Of a DNA stretch of 64,000 nt, positions 28,119 to 36,115 are shown piece by piece. The translations under genes and the position numbers were made by a program. The DNA lies in contig JBDTNL010000005.1 in the NCBI GenBank assembly GCA_039933785.1, forward strand, positions 1-64,000. The letters are read 5' to 3'. The notes below the pieces were generated by a model, which worked only from the letters and a program-made list of their open reading frames with translations, did not search any database and had not been told where the DNA came from. How positions within the stretch are numbered: the stretch's first letter is position 1; every line of letters begins with the position of its first letter. Source of the DNA: JBDTNL01 sp039933785 (lineage in GTDB: Bacteria; Acidobacteriota; Thermoanaerobaculia; Multivoradales; JAGPDF01).

Positions 28119-28706
28119 CTACGAGACGAGATAGCGCTTCACGCCGTCGAGGAACATCTGGACGGCGATCATCACCAGCAGCATCCCCATCAAGCGTTCG
28201 AACGCGATCAGTCCTCGGCGGCCGAGGATGCGGAGCCAGAGCGGCGCCGAAAGCAGCACGGCCGCGGTCACCGCCCAAGCTCCAACCAGGGCGAGCAACC
28301 AGTCGGAAAGCCGGCCGGGATCCGAGCGTTCGAGCAGCAGCAGCGTAGCCAGGACCGAAGGCCCCGCCACCAGCGGCACCGCGAGCGGCACCAGGAAGGG
28401 CTCGACGGTCGTCGCCTCGGGAGCGCTCGCTCCCTCGTTCGGGAACAGCATGTGGAGCGCGATCAGGAAGAGCACGATGCCGCCGGCGATGCTGATGGTC
28501 TCCTGGCGAAGGCCGAGGAACTCGAGGAGCTGGCGACCGGCAAAGAGGAACCCCAGGCAGATACCGAGCGCGAGGAGCAGCTCGCGCGCCAGGACTTTCC
28601 GGCGCCGTGGCGGCGCCACCGGCTCGAGCGCCGAGATGAAGATCGGCAGATTGCCCAGCGGGTCCATCACCAGGAGAAGGGTTACGGCGGCGGTCAGCGT
28701 GTCCAT
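28119..28706 (-). CDS. MarC family integral membrane protein
   Basis: 195 residues, six hydrophobic segments. The N-terminal 'LLLVMDPLGNLPIF' is the family signature (D-P-x-G-N-x-P), and the family's repeat around 'ISIAGGIVLFLIALHML' is present. MarC/YhgN proteins are of unknown transport function; an early link to multidrug resistance was not upheld. It is 13 bp downstream of moaE on the same strand and may be co-transcribed with it. Convergent with the DUF3465 gene. Confidence 0.85.
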   Translation of the reverse strand: MDTLTAAVTLLLVMDPLGNLPIFISALEPVAPPRRRKVLARELLLALGICLGFLFAGRQLLEFLGLRQETISIAGGIVLFLIALHMLFPNEGASAPEATTVEPFLVPLAVPLVAGPSVLATLLLLERSDPGRLSDWLLALVGAWAVTAAVLLSAPLWLRILGRRGLIAFERLMGMLLVMIAVQMFLDGVKRYLVS

Positions 28707-28719
28707 AGGCTCGTCAATC

Positions 28720-29142
28720 TCACGGAACGAGCGACTCTTCTTCCCGCCAGGCTTCGCCTCCGTCGGCGTAGAGCTCGCGCTTCCAGACCGGGACTTCCGA
28801 CTTCAAGCGCTCCAGAGCCGAACGATTGGCGGCATACGCAGCCGCGCGATGGGGCGCCGCGGTGGCGATCGCCACGCTCGACTCGCCGACGGCGATGTCG
28901 CCCAGCCGGTGCACGATGCGCACGAGTGCTCCATGCTCGCGGGCCAGAGCGCGTTCGATCTCCAGCAGCGAGCGCTCCGCCATGCTGCGATAGCCGCTGT
29001 AGTGAATGCCGCGCACGGCCCTGCCCGCGTGGGAGTCGCGGACGTTGCCGAGAAAAAGCACCACGGCCCCGGCGCCCGGCGACTGCACTTTGGCCAGCAG
29101 TGCCGCGGTGTCGATGGGAGCCTCGGTCAGGTGGTGAGGCAA
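28720..29142 (-). CDS. moaE: molybdopterin synthase catalytic subunit
   Basis: 140 residues. MoaE transfers sulfur from MoaD thiocarboxylate to precursor Z to form molybdopterin. Motifs in order: 'VVLFLGNVRDSHAGR', 'HYSGYRSMAERSLLEIE', 'HRLGDIAVGESSVAIA', 'APHRAAAY' and 'LKSEVPVWKREL' with the active-site lysine. The gene follows moaD by 6 bp. No moaA or moaC is in the window. Confidence 0.93.
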   Translation of the reverse strand: MPHHLTEAPIDTAALLAKVQSPGAGAVVLFLGNVRDSHAGRAVRGIHYSGYRSMAERSLLEIERALAREHGALVRIVHRLGDIAVGESSVAIATAAPHRAAAYAANRSALERLKSEVPVWKRELYADGGEAWREEESLVP

Positions 29143-29148
29143 TGCGGC

Positions 29149-29394
29149 TCAGCCTCCGGAGACCGGCGGCAGGAGTGCCACTTCCGACCCCTCGCGAAGC
29201 TTCACGTCGTCCCGCGCAATGGTTCCGTCGACCCCGACCGCAAGGCGCGGCCACAGGGGCGCGAGGCTGGGGTATCGGCGTCCGAGCTCGACGCGCAAGC
29301 CGGCGACGTCGAGGTCGTTGGGGATCTCGATCGCCGTCTCGCTCGCTCCGATCGCGTCGCCGGCGCTGGCGAAGGCTAGTAGCTGGATCTTCAT
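29149..29394 (-). CDS. moaD: molybdopterin synthase sulfur carrier subunit
   Basis: 81 residues, ubiquitin-like beta-grasp. The last residues are 'EVALLPPVSGG', with the C-terminal Gly-Gly that becomes thiocarboxylated and enters the MoaE active site. The ATG at 29394 gives the standard first strand 'MKIQLLAFASAGDAIG'. It lies directly upstream of moaE, the usual order. Confidence 0.93.
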   Translation of the reverse strand: MKIQLLAFASAGDAIGASETAIEIPNDLDVAGLRVELGRRYPSLAPLWPRLAVGVDGTIARDDVKLREGSEVALLPPVSGG

Positions 29395-29471
29395 GCTTTC
29401 CGTGACCTCCGTGGCGGCGGAGGCCGCCGCTGGTGAATCGTCAACGCGACCAGAATACTCTGTTGAGCACA

Positions 29472-29477
29472 TAGAAT
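29472..29477 (+). promoter_or_regulatory. candidate -10 of the acyl-CoA carboxylase gene
   Basis: TAGAAT within the 121-bp gap between the divergent moaD and carboxylase genes. Transcription from here would give a leader of about 30 bases containing the AGAGGAGA ribosome binding site (29501-29508). No clear -35. Confidence 0.35.
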
Positions 29478-29515
29478 CGGCCCGCACGCCCGCCGTTCTC
29501 AGAGGAGATGCAATC

Positions 29516-31180
29516 TTGCCGGTTCTCGATAGTCGTATGCAGAAGGACGACGCGTTCGACCGCCGCGCCGCGCACTGGAGCCAGGCGCTCGAGCAACTGC
29601 GCCGCGAGGAGGACGTCTTGCGCCTCGGCGGTGGTGCGGAGGCGCAGGCGAAGCAGCGCCAGCGGGGCAAGATGACAGCCCGGGAGCGTGTGGCGGCGCT
29701 CTGCGATCCCGGCTCGGCGTTCCTCGAGCTCGGCCTCTGGGCGGCCCATGGCATGTACGCCGAGTACGGCGGCGCACCATCGGCGGGTGTGGTGACCGGT
29801 ATCGGCGCCATCCACGGACGCGATGTCGTGGTGGTTTCGAACGACGCCACGGTGAAGGCCGGCGCCTGGTTTCCGATGACCTGCAAGAAGGTCCTCCGGG
29901 CTCAGGAGATCGCGCTCGAGAACCGGTTGCCGATCGTCTATCTGGTCGACTCGGCGGGCGTGTTCTTGCCGCTCCAGGACGAGATCTTCCCCGACCGCGA
30001 GCACTTCGGCCGCGCGTTTTACAACAATGCGCGGTTGAGCGCGGCCGGTGTTTTCCAGATGGCGGCGATCATGGGGAGCTGCGTCGCCGGCGGTGCCTAT
30101 CTCCCAATCATGAGCGACGAGTCGCACATCGTCGAGCGCACGGGATCGATCTTCCTCGCTGGCTCGCATCTGGTGAAGGCCGCGATCGGCGAATCGATCG
30201 AGAACGAGGCTCTGGGCGGTGCGATCGTCCAGTGCGACATCTCTGGCGTCGTTGACCACCGCCATCCCGACGACGCCAGCTGCTTGTCGAAGATCCGCAG
30301 CCAGTTTGCCCAACTCGCCGCCGGCAAGCAGGCTCCCTTCGCACGCCGGCCCGCCATGCCGCCACGCTACCCGGTCGCCGATCTGCTCGGCACGATGCCC
30401 GTCGAGCGCACGCGACCCTATGACACGCGCGAGATTCTGGCCCGGCTGCTGGACGATTCGGACTTCGACGAGTACAAGGAAAACTACGGTCAGACGCTGG
30501 TCTGCGGCACCGGCTGGATCGGCGGCTGGGCAGTCGGCGTGGTGGCGAACCAGCGTTCCGTCGTGCCACGCAAGACCGGACTCGAGAGCAAGGACAAAGA
30601 GCTTCAGATCGGCGGCGTGATCTACAGCGATTCGGCCGACAAGGGCGCGCGCTTCGTCGAGCTCTGCAATCAGAAGGGCATCCCGCTGCTGTTTCTCCAA
30701 GACGTCACCGGCTTCATGGTCGGCTCGCGCTCGGAGCGCGGCGGCATCATCAAGGACGGCGCCAAGATGGTGAACGCGGTCGCCAACTCGGTGGTGCCGA
30801 AGATCACCATCTTCGTCGGCAACAGCTACGGCGCCGGGAACTACGCCATGTGTGGCAAGGCATATGGCGCGCGTTTCCTCTACGCCTGGCCGTCGGCCGC
30901 CATCGCGGTCATGGGTGGCGAGCAAGCGAGCAAGACGCTGCTCGGCATCCAACTCAAGAATCGCGGCGCCGAGGTGAGCGAAGAGGAGAAAGCCGAGCGG
31001 CTACACGAGATCCAGCAGCGTTTTGCCGACGCCATGAACCCACGCTACGCCGCGTCCCGTCTGTGGGTCGACGGCATCATCGATCCGACGGAGACCCGCG
31101 AAGTCGTCGCCCGATCTCTGGCCGCTGCGGCCTGCAATGCCGAGCTCGAGGAGTTCCGCACTGGCGTTCTGCAGACCTGA
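29516..31180 (+). CDS. acyl-CoA carboxylase carboxyltransferase (beta) subunit, methylcrotonyl/geranyl-CoA type
   Basis: 554 residues with two crotonase-fold halves. The start is a TTG with AGAGGAGA seven bases upstream. It gives 'MPVLDS', matching the 'MPVL.S' start of methylcrotonyl-CoA carboxylase beta subunits. Signature stretches: 'GKMTARERVAALCDPGS', 'SAGVFLPLQDEIFPDREHFG', 'FLQDVTGFMVG' and 'GNSYGAGNYAMCGKAYG'. The enzyme moves CO2 from biotin to an acyl-CoA, in leucine breakdown (methylcrotonyl-CoA) or in acyclic terpene breakdown (geranyl-CoA, AtuC). No biotin carboxylase/carrier gene is adjacent. A split AtuA operon lies 24 kb downstream. Confidence 0.88.
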   Translation: MPVLDSRMQKDDAFDRRAAHWSQALEQLRREEDVLRLGGGAEAQAKQRQRGKMTARERVAALCDPGSAFLELGLWAAHGMYAEYGGAPSAGVVTGIGAIHGRDVVVVSNDATVKAGAWFPMTCKKVLRAQEIALENRLPIVYLVDSAGVFLPLQDEIFPDREHFGRAFYNNARLSAAGVFQMAAIMGSCVAGGAYLPIMSDESHIVERTGSIFLAGSHLVKAAIGESIENEALGGAIVQCDISGVVDHRHPDDASCLSKIRSQFAQLAAGKQAPFARRPAMPPRYPVADLLGTMPVERTRPYDTREILARLLDDSDFDEYKENYGQTLVCGTGWIGGWAVGVVANQRSVVPRKTGLESKDKELQIGGVIYSDSADKGARFVELCNQKGIPLLFLQDVTGFMVGSRSERGGIIKDGAKMVNAVANSVVPKITIFVGNSYGAGNYAMCGKAYGARFLYAWPSAAIAVMGGEQASKTLLGIQLKNRGAEVSEEEKAERLHEIQQRFADAMNPRYAASRLWVDGIIDPTETREVVARSLAAAACNAELEEFRTGVLQT

Positions 31181-32972
31181 GGTACCCGGCTGGCGACCCG
31201 CAGTTGGAATCAGCCTCGTCATCTGGGCAGGTTTCGTCCAGAGCTGCAGTCCGCGCGCGACGCAGCGCGACCAGGCGAGCTCGCCGCGCACGGTCGAGAC
31301 CGTGCGTTACCAGGACCTGATCGTCGAACCCGCAGGCCGTGCCCATGCCTTCGACGACACGACGGGCATCCAACATTGCAGCGACGAGAGCTATCTCGGA
31401 GTCGCGATTGCGCCCGACGGGCGGCCGCGGCCGCGCAACCGCTACTCGGTGGAGCTCGCGGGATCGTCCAGCCTCTTGATCGGCGGCTGCGTGGAAACGC
31501 TGCCGCCCGGCGGGGGAGCCTCGGTTCGCGTCACTGTCGCGGGCGCGGACGGCGCGAGCGATCCGCACGAGCTTGCCCTTCCGGATCGGACCTGGCGAAC
31601 CGAGGAGCAGCCCCTTCGTTTGCCGGCCGGCAGGGCGCGTGTCGAGCTGGTGGCCGGCCCGGGAACTGCCGCGATCGCCTTGCGCGACCTGGCGCTGAAG
31701 ACGGTGACCGAGGAGGCGCCGCCGAGACCGGCGCGGCGGGCCATCCTGATTTCACTCGATACTTTCCGCGAGGACGCAATCGGTGCCATCGGTGGGCGCA
31801 CCAGAACGCCGGTGCTCGATCGTCTCTTGCTCGCGGCGCAGCGTTTCGCACCGCACTGGTCGGCGGATATCTCGACCAAGCCGTCTCACGCCACGATCCT
31901 GAGCGGCTTGCCGGTCGCGGTGCACGGTTGCGACCGCGACCAGACGATACTTGGAGAGAGCGTCGAGACGCTCGCCGAACGGTTGCACGCCGCGGGGATC
32001 GCCACCGGTGGCCTGTTGAGCATCGCTCCATTCTTCGACGCCCGCTACGGCATGAGTCAAGGCTTCGACACCTGGAAACTCGGGGCGTGGACCGCGGCGC
32101 AGGAGCTTCGCGCCGCGAGCAACTGGGTTGGTGCGCATCGCGACGAGGCATTCTTCCTCTTCGTCCATCTCTACGCTGCGCACAGCGACTCGAAGCGCTT
32201 GCCGTACGAGGCCCCAGGGGTGACCCGCCAGACGATTGCCGAGCGCTTTGGGGTGGCCGACTACGGTTGTCGCGGCGGAGCCTGCGCGAGCCGGTTCCTG
32301 CATCGTCTCGACGCCAGGCTGCTGCCCGGCATTCCGCAAGACCGGGACATCTTGCGCTTCCTGTACGAGCGCGGCGTCGAGGGTTTGGACAGCGATCTAG
32401 GCGTGTTCTTCGACGACCTCGGCCGCGACGGACTGTGGGACGACACGCTGGTGCTGCTCACCGCGGATCACGGCGAGCAATTCGCCGAGCATGGCCACTT
32501 TCTTCACACCACGTCGCACGAAGAGACGCTGCGCGTCCCTCTGCTGGTGAAGTGGCCAGGTGGACGGGATGCGGGCGCGTTGGCTGGGCGACCTTCCTCC
32601 TCGCTCGACCTTGCACCGACGTTGCTGGCTCACTTTGGAGTGCCGAGCCCGGATCTCCTGGGGCATGACCTTGCCCGCCCAGTGGACGGCCCGGTCGTCC
32701 TGGTGGCCAGGGACGCCGTTCGAGTTGGCGATCTCAAGCTGGTGATTGATACACCGGAGTTCCCGGAATCGCTTTACGACCTCGCCAACGATCCCGATGA
32801 AGCGACGAGTATTCTCGGTGGAAATACCTCCAGCGCCGCTCGACTGCGCGAAGCGCGCGCGGCCTTTCTCGCCGAGGCCCGCCGGCGACTCGGGCGTGTC
32901 ACCCGGCCGCAGCGCGTGCCCTATTCACCGGAGGAGATCGAGCGCCTCCGCTCCCTCGGCTACCTGCAGTAG
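31137..32972 (+). CDS. sulfatase-superfamily protein with N-terminal beta domain
   Basis: 611 residues. The ATG at 31137 overlaps the carboxylase end by 44 bp; no later start precedes the hydrophobic segment 'ISLVIWAGFVQSC', which could be a membrane anchor or poor lipobox. Residues about 55-190 are a beta-rich domain, then the sulfatase core starts at 'AILISLDTFREDAIG'. The nucleophile region is 'ISTKPSHATILSG', with Thr two before Pro and His instead of the sulfatase Arg, as in phosphotransferase-like members. The metal motif is 'TADHGEQFAEHGHFLH'. It ends 'RLRSLGYLQ', the same tail as the tandem pair. Substrate unknown. Confidence 0.8.
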   Translation: MPSSRSSALAFCRPEVPGWRPAVGISLVIWAGFVQSCSPRATQRDQASSPRTVETVRYQDLIVEPAGRAHAFDDTTGIQHCSDESYLGVAIAPDGRPRPRNRYSVELAGSSSLLIGGCVETLPPGGGASVRVTVAGADGASDPHELALPDRTWRTEEQPLRLPAGRARVELVAGPGTAAIALRDLALKTVTEEAPPRPARRAILISLDTFREDAIGAIGGRTRTPVLDRLLLAAQRFAPHWSADISTKPSHATILSGLPVAVHGCDRDQTILGESVETLAERLHAAGIATGGLLSIAPFFDARYGMSQGFDTWKLGAWTAAQELRAASNWVGAHRDEAFFLFVHLYAAHSDSKRLPYEAPGVTRQTIAERFGVADYGCRGGACASRFLHRLDARLLPGIPQDRDILRFLYERGVEGLDSDLGVFFDDLGRDGLWDDTLVLLTADHGEQFAEHGHFLHTTSHEETLRVPLLVKWPGGRDAGALAGRPSSSLDLAPTLLAHFGVPSPDLLGHDLARPVDGPVVLVARDAVRVGDLKLVIDTPEFPESLYDLANDPDEATSILGGNTSSAARLREARAAFLAEARRRLGRVTRPQRVPYSPEEIERLRSLGYLQ

Positions 32973-32997
32973 TCAGCGGCGCGATAGCGCTGCTGAC
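32972..32997. terminator. hairpin between convergent genes
   Basis: An 11-bp stem (GTCAGCGGCGC with GCGCTGCTGAC, one G:T) around a GATA loop, placed in the 29-bp gap between two convergent stop codons. There is no U-run on either side, so it is at best a weak or Rho-assisted bidirectional terminator. Confidence 0.45.
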
Positions 32998-33001
32998 GTT
33001 G

Positions 33002-35620
33002 TCACTCCGCGCGGAGGGCCGCCGCAGGCGACACCCGCACCGCCCGCCACGCAGGCAGGAACGTTCCGAGCGCCGTGCCGGCGAGGACCAGTGCCAGAGC
33101 CGCCGCATAGGTCGTCAGATCTCCTGGGTTGAGGCCGACGAGAAGTGCCTGGAGCGACCGTCCTGCCGCGTAGGCGAGCACCAATCCGATGCCGATGCCG
33201 GCGGCGGCGAGAGTCGCGCCCTCGCGCGCCACCAGGCGGATGATGTCCATCCGCTCGGCGCCGATCGCCATGCGCACGGCGAACTCCTGGCTGCGGGTCG
33301 CCACGCCGAACGAGAGCAGGCCATGCAGGCCGACCCCGGCGAGCAGGCAGGCGATGGCGGCGAAGGCGCCAAGCACGATGACTTGCACCCTGCGGGGCGC
33401 AGTGTCGTCGGCGACGATGTCGGCGAGGAGGCGAATGTCGGAGATCGGCTGATTCGGATCGGCGGCACGGACGATGTCGCGCAGCGCCGGCATGAGGTCG
33501 AGCGGGTTCGCCGCCGAACGCACCACCAGATCCTTGGGCGAGTACCAGGACACCGAATTGTCGGCCACCTGCCGGTAGGGCACATACACCTGCGGTTCGC
33601 TCTCGCGCTCGAGCCCGCGAATGCGGATGTCTCCAACGACGCCGACCACAGTGCGCGGCATGAAGGCGAATTTGAAGTGTTGGCCGAGCGGGTCCTTGCC
33701 GGGCCAGTACTGCTTGGCGAAGGACTCGCTGACCACCGCCACGAACGGCGCTTCAAAGGTGTCGCTCGGGTCGGTATCGCGTCCGGCGCGCAGCGGCGTG
33801 TTCATCGTGGCGAAATACCCGGGAGTGACGAAACGCAGGCTGGCGCGCTGGTTGCTGTCGTCACGCGGCCGGCCGGGCACTTCGACGGACCAGATGCCGC
33901 CGCCATAGGCGATGGGCAGGGAGCTGATGTACGCGGCGCCAGTCACGCCCGGCAGCTGGCGCGTTTGCGCCAGCACTCGGTCGTAAAACTGCGCGCGGCG
34001 CAGCGTTGCGTCGTACTCAGGACTGGGCAGCGCCGTGCGCAAGGTGAGTACCCCGGCGCTCTTGAAACCGGGATCGGTGTCTTGAATGCGAGACAACGCG
34101 CGCAACAAGAGGCCGGCGGAAATCAGCAGGACCACTGAGATCGTCACCTCCGCTCCGACCAGGAATCCACGCAGCCTCTCGCGGCGTCCGCCGACGCCCG
34201 ATCGCCCGCCTTCGCGCAGATCGGCTGGACCGGTGCCGCGGCAGGCGCGCAGCGCCGGCAGGACACCGAAGGCGAGCGCCGTGAACATCGTGACCACCGC
34301 CGCGACCGAGAGCACGCGCAGGTCGAGGCGTGGCAGCTCGGTGATGGGCAGCGACGGCGGCACGAGCAGGGCCAAGAGCGGCATGGAGGCGAATCCCGCC
34401 GCGACCCCCAGCACACCACCGCCCAGGGCCAGCAAAGCGCTTTCGGTCAGCAGCTGGCGAACCAATCGTCCTTTGCCGGCGCCGAGCGCGGTGCGCACGG
34501 AGATCTCCTTGCGCCGCACCAGGGCGCGCGCCAGGAGCAGGCTGGCGAGGTTCGCGCAAGCAATCAGCAATAAGCAGAGTGCGGCGCCGACCAGGGCCAT
34601 CAAGAGCTGCCGCGAACGCCAGGGCACGTCGGAGCGCAACGGGAACAGCGTAGAGCCTGCCTTGGTCGCGCCGGGAGCCGGCGGGTATGCCTTCGCTAGA
34701 CGTTCTGAGATCACACCCATCTCGGTCCGCACGGCTTCTATCGTCACGCCGGGACGGAGCTTGCCGACCACCTTCAGATAGTTGTTGTCGCGCTCCTTGT
34801 AGTCCTCCTCCCCGAAGCCCAACGGGCGCCACGCCTGCATGCCTCGCTTCGGGAAGCTGAAGTCGGGCGCCATGACGCCGATCACCGTAGCCGGGGCGCC
34901 GTCGATACGCACGGCGCGGCCGAGGATCGAGGGATCGCCCGCGAAGCGTGATTGCCAAACCGCATGACTGAGCAGCAGGGTTTGCGGCGCGCCCGGGCGA
35001 GCGTCCTCCTGCGAAAACGAGCGCCCGAGTCTGGGCCGCACGCCGAGCATGTCCATCAGGTTGGGCGTCAGTGCCGTGGACTCGAGGCGCACGGGCTCGC
35101 CCACGCCCACCAGGTTGATGGCGCCCGAATACCAGGCTCCAAGGCTTTCGAAGCTGGTATTGAGCTGCTGCCAGTCATGGAAGACCGCCGGCGATGGCTC
35201 GGTACGCGCGTAGTTGCCATTGCTCTGCCAGACGGCAACCAGGCGCTCCCATCCGGCATACGGCAGCGGACGAAGGAGCACGTGGTCGGTGATGGAGAAG
35301 GCCGCGGTCATCGCGCCGATGCCGAGCGCCGAGACCAGCAGAACGGCGCCGGTGAATCCGGGAGCGCGGCGGAACGTGCGCAAAGCCTGCAACACGTCCT
35401 GCCGCAGGAGGTCGGCGTGGCAGCGCACGGCAGCGGTCAGCGTGTCGACTAGGGTTTCGAGCCAAAGTCCGATGCGCGGAGCGAATCCATCGGCGTCTCG
35501 GCGGCGGCGCGCGAAAAGCGCCTCCATCTCGCCGCCGTATTCGTCGCGGAAGGAGCGCGGGAAGAGCCGGAGCAGCAGGGCGTAGACGCGAGACTTGGGA
35601 CCTCCAGTCGGGGAGCTCAT
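33002..35620 (-). CDS. ABC permease of the ADOP type with prefix domain
   Basis: 872 residues. An N-terminal ~80-residue prefix domain ('LFPRSFRDEYGGEMEALFARRR') precedes the MacB/FtsX-MacB/FtsX duplication: first helix at 'GFTGAVLLVSALGIGAMTAAF', first FtsX block 'ALCLLLIACANLASLLLARA' with 'RRKEISVRTALGAG', second FtsX block near the C-terminus ending 'GTFLPAWRAVRVSPAAALRAE'. No ATPase gene is nearby. Its ATG abuts the stop of the PadR gene with no gap, so the regulator and permease form a two-gene unit. Cargo unknown. Confidence 0.88.
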   Translation of the reverse strand: MSSPTGGPKSRVYALLLRLFPRSFRDEYGGEMEALFARRRRDADGFAPRIGLWLETLVDTLTAAVRCHADLLRQDVLQALRTFRRAPGFTGAVLLVSALGIGAMTAAFSITDHVLLRPLPYAGWERLVAVWQSNGNYARTEPSPAVFHDWQQLNTSFESLGAWYSGAINLVGVGEPVRLESTALTPNLMDMLGVRPRLGRSFSQEDARPGAPQTLLLSHAVWQSRFAGDPSILGRAVRIDGAPATVIGVMAPDFSFPKRGMQAWRPLGFGEEDYKERDNNYLKVVGKLRPGVTIEAVRTEMGVISERLAKAYPPAPGATKAGSTLFPLRSDVPWRSRQLLMALVGAALCLLLIACANLASLLLARALVRRKEISVRTALGAGKGRLVRQLLTESALLALGGGVLGVAAGFASMPLLALLVPPSLPITELPRLDLRVLSVAAVVTMFTALAFGVLPALRACRGTGPADLREGGRSGVGGRRERLRGFLVGAEVTISVVLLISAGLLLRALSRIQDTDPGFKSAGVLTLRTALPSPEYDATLRRAQFYDRVLAQTRQLPGVTGAAYISSLPIAYGGGIWSVEVPGRPRDDSNQRASLRFVTPGYFATMNTPLRAGRDTDPSDTFEAPFVAVVSESFAKQYWPGKDPLGQHFKFAFMPRTVVGVVGDIRIRGLERESEPQVYVPYRQVADNSVSWYSPKDLVVRSAANPLDLMPALRDIVRAADPNQPISDIRLLADIVADDTAPRRVQVIVLGAFAAIACLLAGVGLHGLLSFGVATRSQEFAVRMAIGAERMDIIRLVAREGATLAAAGIGIGLVLAYAAGRSLQALLVGLNPGDLTTYAAALALVLAGTALGTFLPAWRAVRVSPAAALRAE

Positions 35621-35983
35621 TCAGACTTTCCCGGGAGCGAGCCCGCGCTGCCGGCCGAGGTCGAGAAGCTGCGCCAGGCGGCGCAACTCGGCGCGCGCCG
35701 TGGTCCGTCCGAACGGCGTGATCCGGTAGTAGCGCCGGCGTTCGTCGTCCATCTCCGGCGCCGGCCGGTCGTCGATCTCGACGATCAGGCCTTGCTCCAG
35801 CATGCGCTGCAGCGAGCGATAGAGCGTGCCGGCGCCGAGGCGCAGCTCGCCCCCCGTGCGCTCTTCGACGTCGCGCAGGATGGCGTAGCCGTGGCGATCC
35901 TCGTCGGCGAGGGCGAGGAGGATGTGCAGTGTGGCGCTCGGGAGGGGAAGGAGCTTGTCGGTGTCCGCGGCCTTGGGCTTCAT
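35621..35983 (-). CDS. PadR family transcriptional regulator
   Basis: 120 residues, winged helix plus dimerising C-terminal helix. 'LHILLALADEDRHGYAIL' and 'LGAGTLYRSLQRMLEQGLI' are the PadR core, with the wing ending 'RRRYYRITPFGRTTARAEL'. PadR proteins are mostly autoregulatory repressors released by small ligands. The gene starts six bases after a TTGACA/TATAGT promoter and precedes an ADOP permease, the usual pairing in Acidobacteriota. Confidence 0.92.
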   Translation of the reverse strand: MKPKAADTDKLLPLPSATLHILLALADEDRHGYAILRDVEERTGGELRLGAGTLYRSLQRMLEQGLIVEIDDRPAPEMDDERRRYYRITPFGRTTARAELRRLAQLLDLGRQRGLAPGKV

Positions 35984-35989
35984 GAGGCA

Positions 35990-36027
35990 ACTATAGCCGA
36001 AACAGTTATAGTGTCAATGGCTATATT
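35990..36027. promoter_or_regulatory. PadR promoter/operator, shared with the divergent transhydrogenase gene
   Basis: Minus strand: TTGACA (36017-36012), 16-bp spacer, TATAGT (35995-35990), then six bases to the padR ATG, so the mRNA would be leaderless. Palindromes overlap it: ACTATA (35990-35995) with TATAGT (36007-36012), and TATAGCC (35992-35998) with GGCTATA (36019-36025). On the plus strand TATATT (36022-36027), 17 bp after GAAACA, could serve the sthA gene, so bound PadR could block both directions. Confidence 0.65.
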
Positions 36028-36115
36028 CGCGGTGGAGTGATGTGTTGGGGGGCGAGCGTTTGGCGAACAGTGCGCTACAGTTTCGCTGCAACGCCGAGAT
36101 CTGGAGCCGTCGCGA

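Noticed and set aside
29441..30952. 503-codon minus-strand frame opposite the carboxyltransferase
   Set aside because: Antisense shadow with Arg/Asp-rich product; the plus strand encodes a conserved enzyme.
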